Assembly (NCBI RefSeq): GCF_029637605.1
Contig: NZ_CP121261.1
Coordinates: forward strand, 4,774,001 to 4,838,000
Origin: Achromobacter spanius
GTDB lineage: Bacteria; Pseudomonadota; Gammaproteobacteria; Burkholderiales; Burkholderiaceae_B
Reading direction: 5' to 3'
Length of the DNA: 64,000 nucleotides
Shown: in pieces, positions 41,301 to 47,300 of the stretch
Numbering within the stretch: the first letter of the stretch is position 1
How the letters are laid out: every line of letters starts with the position of its first letter
Made by a program: the position numbers and the translations under genes
Notes under the pieces: model-generated
Databases searched by the model: none
Told to the model about the DNA's origin: nothing
The model's input: the letters and a program-made list of their open reading frames with translations, nothing else

Positions 41301-44300
41301 CGGTTCTGTGACGTTGAAGGTCGACGGCACCTTGGACTTCGCCCCGGTCTTGAACTACAACGGGTCCACGAGCTTCACGTACACCGTGACGTCTGGCGGG
41401 GCGGTCGAGACGGCAACCGTCACGGTGACCGTCACCGCAATCGCGGATGCGCCGGTGGCGGTGGATCCGGCAGTACCTGGCCAAACCTTTGATCCTGCCA
41501 CGGGCAACTATGCGATCAGCCTGAATGAAGACGCTGTCTTCAATGGCCAGGTTTCGGCGGTGGATGGAGACGGAGACACGCTGACTTACAGCGTATCTTC
41601 GGCTGCCACGCACGGCATGGTCACGGTGGATCTGGCAACGGGCGCGTACACGTACACGCCGACGGCAGATTACTACGGCAGCGACAGCTTCATCATCAGC
41701 ATCGATGACGGCGAAGGCAACGTGACGCAGTCGACCGTAAGCGTCGCGGTAGCGGCGGTGGTGGATATCATCGACGACACGATCACGACCGATGAGGACA
41801 CGACGGTCAACATCGCAGTGGTGGGCAACGACAGCTTCGAGAACGCCGGACGCAGCATCACGGCAATCGATGGCAATGCCATCTTGGTGGGCATACCGGT
41901 CGCAGTGGCCAACGGTTCGGTCACCTTGAAAGCCGATGGCACCTTGGACTTCACGCCGGCAACGGACTTCAACGGCCCGACCAGCTTCACCTACACCGTG
42001 ACGTCTGGCGGCGCGGTGGAGACGGCATCGGTCACGGTGACCGTGACGGCGGTGGTGGATGTACCAGTGACGGTCGACCCGGCAGTGCCCGGTCAAATCT
42101 TTGATCCTGCCACGGGCAACTACGCAATCAGCCTGAACGAGGACGCCGTCTTCAACGGCCAGGTCTCGGCGGTGGATGGTGACGGCGATACGCTGGTGTA
42201 TGGGGTGGACACCCCGGCAACGCACGGCATGGTGACGGTTGACCCGGCAACGGGTGCCTACACCTACACACCGACGGCCGACTACTACGGCAGCGACAGC
42301 TTCACCATCAGCATCAATGACGGCGCGGGCAACGTCACCCTGTCGACGGTGAGTGTCACGGTCGCGGCGGTGGTGGATATCACCGACGATACGATCACGA
42401 CCAACGAAGACACCACGGTCAACATCGCAGTAGTCGCCAACGATAGCTTTGAGAACGCCGGACGCAGCATCACGGCAATCGATGGCAACGCAGCCATGGT
42501 CGGTACGCCGATCGCGGTTGCCAACGGATCGGTCACGCTGAAAGCCGACGGCACCTTGGACTTTGCGCCCACGGCCAACTACAACGGTTCGACCAGCTTC
42601 ACCTACACGGTGACGTCAGGCGGAGCGGTGGAAACGGCATCGGTCACGGTGACTGTCACCCCGGCAGCGGATGCGCCGGTGATGGTGGATCCTGCCGTAG
42701 CCGGTCAAGTCTTTGATCCTGCCACGGGCAACTACGCTATCAGCCTGAACGAGGACGGGGCCTTTAACGGCCAGGTCTCGGCGGTTGATGGCGATGGAGA
42801 CACGCTGGTGTATGGGGTGGATACCCCCGCGACGCACGGCATGGTGACGGTTGACCCGGCAACGGGTGCCTACACCTACACGTCGACCGCCGACTACTAC
42901 GGTGCCGATAGCTTCATCATCAGCGTCGATGACGGCACGGGCAATATCAGCTTGTCGACGGTAAGCGTCACGGTCGCGGCGGTGGTGGATATCAGCGACG
43001 ACACGGTCACGACCGATGAGGACACGACGGTCAACATCGCAGTGGTGGGCAACGACAGCTTCGAGAACGCCGGACGCAGCATCACGGCCATCGACGGCAA
43101 CGCAGTCATGGTCAGCACGCCGGTCGCGGTTGCCAACGGTTCGGTTACGTTGAAGGCCGATGGCACCTTGGACTGCACGCCAGCCTTGAACTACAACGGC
43201 CCGACCAGCTTCACGTACACCGTGACGTCTGGCGGGGCGGTGGAGACGGCAACCGTCACGGTGACCGTCACCGCAATCGCGGATGCGCCGGTGGCGGTGG
43301 ATCCAGCAGTACCTGGCCAAACCTTTGATCCTGCCACGGGCAACTACGCGATCAGCCTGAACGAGGACGCCGTCTTCAACGGCCAGGTCTCGGCGGTGGA
43401 TGGCGACGGCGATACGCTGACCTACAGCGTATCCTCGGCTGCCACGCACGGCATGGTAACGGTCGACCTCGCAACGGGCGCGTACACCTACACGCCGACG
43501 GCGGATTACTACGGCACCGACAGTTTCGTCATCCGCATTGATGACGGCACCGGCAATGTCATCTTGTCGACGGTAAGCGTGACGGTCGCGGCGGTGGTGG
43601 ATATCGTCAACGACACGATCACGACCAATGAAGACACCCCGGTCAACATCGCCGTGGTCGCCAACGATGGCTTCGAGAACGCCGGACGCGCCATCACCGC
43701 CATTGACGGCATTGCGGTGGTGGTGGGAACGCCGGTCCTGGTCAGCAACGGTTCTGTGACGTTGAAAGCCGACGGCACCTTGGACTTCACGCCGACCACG
43801 GATTTCAATGGCCCGACCAGCTTCACCTACACCGTGACGTCTGGCGGTGCGGTGGAGACGGCATCGGTCACGGTGACCGTGACGGCGGTGGCGGATGTAC
43901 CAGTGACGGTCGACCCGGCAGTACCGGGCCAGACCTTCGACCCAGCCACCGGTAACTATGCGGTGAGCACTAGCGAGGAAACGGCCGTCAATGGTCAAGT
44001 CTCGGCGGTTGACGGCGATGGTGACACGCTGGCTTGTGGGGTGGATACCCCGGCAACGCACGGCATGGTCACCGTTGATCCGGTGACGGGTGCCTACACG
44101 TACACGCCGACGGCGGATTACTACGGCAGCGACAGCTTCATCATCAGCATCAATGACGGTGCGGGCAACGTCACCCTGTCGATGGTGAGTGTCACGGTCG
44201 CGGCGGTGGTGGATATCGCCGACGACACGATCACGACCGATGAGGATACGACGGTCAACATCGCCGTGGTGGGCAACGACAGCTTCGAGAACGCCGGACG

Positions 44301-47300
44301 CAGCATCACGGCAATCGACGGCAACGCAGTCATGGTCGGCACGCCGGTCGCGGTCGCCAACGGTTCAGTCACGTTGAAGGCCGATGGCACCTTGGACTTC
44401 GCCCCGGCCTTGAACTACAACGGGTCCACGAGCTTCACCTACACCGTGACGTCTGGCGGCGCGGTGGAGACGGCATCGGTCACGGTGACTGTGACGGCAG
44501 TGGCGGATGTACCGGTGACGGTCGACCCGGCAGTCCCCGGTCAGACCTTTGATCCTGCCACGGGCAACTATGCAATCAGCCTGAACGAGGACGCTGTCTT
44601 CACCGGCCAAGTCTCGGCGGTTGACGGCGACGGTGACACGCTGACTTATGGCATAAGTACCCCGGCGATGCATGGCGTGGTGACGGTTGATTCGGTGACG
44701 GGTGCCTACACCTATACGCCGACTGCCGACTACAACGGCAGCGATAGCTTCATCATCAACATCGACGATGGCGAAGGCAACGTGACGCAGTCGACGGTAA
44801 GCGTCACAGTCGCGGCGGTGGTCGACATCGACAACGACGCGATCACCACCAACGAGGACACGACGGTCAACATAGTGGTGCTGGGCAACGACAGCTTCGA
44901 GAACGCCGGACGCATCATCTCGGCCATCGACGGCATTGCGGCGGTGGTCGGTACGCCGATTGCGGTTGCCAACGGATCGGTCACGCTGAAAGCCGATGGA
45001 ACCTTGGACTTCACGCCGACTACCGACTTCAACGGCTCGACCAGCTTCACGTACACGGTGACCTCGGGTGGCGTCACCGAGTCGGCAGGCGTCACGGTCA
45101 CCGTGACCGCCGTGGCTGATGCGCCGATGAATGTCGATCCCGCAGTCCCCGGTCAGATCTTTGATCCGGCCACGGGCAACTATGCAATCAGCCTGAACGA
45201 GGACGCTGTCTTCAATGGCCAGGTCTCGGCGGTGGATGGCGACGGTGACACGCTGGTGTATGGGGTGGATACCCCCGCGACGCACGGCATGGTGACGGTG
45301 GATTCGGCAACGGGGGCGTACACGTACACCCCGACTGCCGACTACTACGGTGCCGACAGCTTCATCATCAGCATCGACGACGGCACGGGCAACATCAGCT
45401 TGTCGACGGTGACGGTGACAGTGGCTGCCGTGGTGGATATCACCGACGACACGGTCACGACCGATGAGGACACGACGGTCAACATCGCCGTGGTCAGTAA
45501 CGACAGCTTCGAGAATGCCGGACGCAGCATCACGGCCATCGACGGTATTGCGGTGGTAGTGGGTACGCCAGTCGCGGTTGCCAACGGTTCGGTCACGTTG
45601 AAGCCCGATGGCACCTTGGACTTCGCCCCGGCCTTGAACTACAACGGGTCCACGAGCTTCACCTACACCGTGACATCCGGCGGTGCCGTGGAGACGGCAA
45701 GCGTTACGGTCACCGTCACTGCCGTGGCGGATGTGCCGATGACGGTGGATCCCGCGGTTCCCGGTCAAACCTTTGATCCTGCCACGGGCAACTATGCAAT
45801 CAGCCTGAACGAAGACGCTGTCTTCAATGGCCAGGTCTCGGCGGTGGATGGTGACGGCGATACGCTGGTCTACAACGTATCCTTGGCTGCCATGCACGGG
45901 GTGGTCACGGTTGATTCGGTGACGGGCGCATACACCTACACGCCCACGGCCGACTACTACGGCAGCGACAGCTTCATCATCAGCATCGACGACGGCGAAG
46001 GCAACGTGACGCAGTCGACGGTAAGCGTCACGGTCGCGGCAGTAGTGGACATTGCCAACGACACGGTCACGACCAACGAAGACACAGCGGTCACCATCGT
46101 GGTGGGGGGTAACGACAGCTTCGAAAACGCCGGACGCATCATCTCGGCCATCGACGGCAACGCCATCGTGGTGGGCACGCCGGTGGCAATCGCCAACGGG
46201 TTGGTCACCCTGAAGGCGGACGGCACCCTGGACTTCCTGCCGGCCTCGCACTACCACGGTTCAACCAGCTTCACCTACTCCGTGACCTCGGGTGGCGTTA
46301 CCGAGACCGCGACGGCCACGGTCAACGTCACCTCGATCAACGACGTACCCATCTTGGTGGACGTCCGGATTGGCGGCCAGGTGTTGAACCCCGCCACGGG
46401 CGAGTACGGCGTGCCGACAACGGAAGACACATCGGTTGTTGGACGCGTGGAGGCGTCGGATTCGGACGGTGAACCGGTGCAGTACACGATGACCACCTTG
46501 CCGGTCCACGGCGTGGTGACGCTGGATGCAGTTACCGGAGACTACGTCTACACGGCCATCGGCGATTTCCACGGCAACGACCGCTTCGTGGTCACGATTA
46601 CCGATAGCAGCGGAGGCTCGGTGCGAACGGTGGTGAACGTGACCGTCGGGGCGATTGTGGACATCGACCACGACACGGTGACGACCAACGAAGATACGAC
46701 GGTCAATATCGCGGTCCAGGCCAACAACACGTTCGAAAACACCGCTCACGCCATCACGGCTATCGATGGGTCTGCCGTGGTGGTGGGAACGCCGGTCACG
46801 GTAGCCAACGGCTTGGTGACGCTGCGCGCCGATGGCACCTTGGACTTCGCGCCTTCGGCCAACTACAACGGCACCACGAACTTCACCTACACCGTGACTT
46901 CGGGGGGTGTTACCGAGACGGCGACCGTTACGGTGAATGTGACGGCCGTGAACGATAGTCCGATCGTGCCGGGAGGAACGGTGAGCTTGCCGCTGGGTGA
47001 CGGCGTGGACGTGCCGGCTGACCAGGGCTTGCTGGCTGGCGCGTCGGACGCCGACGGCGATCCCTTGCGCGTCATCGAGGTCAGCGTGGACGGGGTGGCC
47101 GGCAGCACGCCCGTCGGCACGCCGATCATGATCCCGGGCCGGGGAACGTTGCTGGTACGCGCCGACGGCAGCTACGTCTTCACCCCATCCGCGAACTTCG
47201 TGGGCGAGTTGATCGTGCGCTACACGGTGGGCGACGGCAACGGCGGTCTTACGGAAGCAACGATCAGGCTGTCCAACTCGACGCCTGTGTTCACGGAGCA

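Noticed and set aside
38857..42225. Very long minus-strand open frame (over 1100 codons) inside the repeat array, plus similar ones at 33202-35493, 42616-44061 and 44365-46257.
   Set aside because: They mirror the 612-bp repeats of the plus-strand gene, are His/Arg/Asp-rich with no domain pattern, and have no ribosome-binding sites. They are antisense shadows of a GC-rich repetitive gene.
33493..46956. Possible CRISPR array or transposon cluster because of the strict periodicity.
   Set aside because: The unit is 612 bp, in frame, protein-coding throughout, without spacers or inverted-repeat ends.
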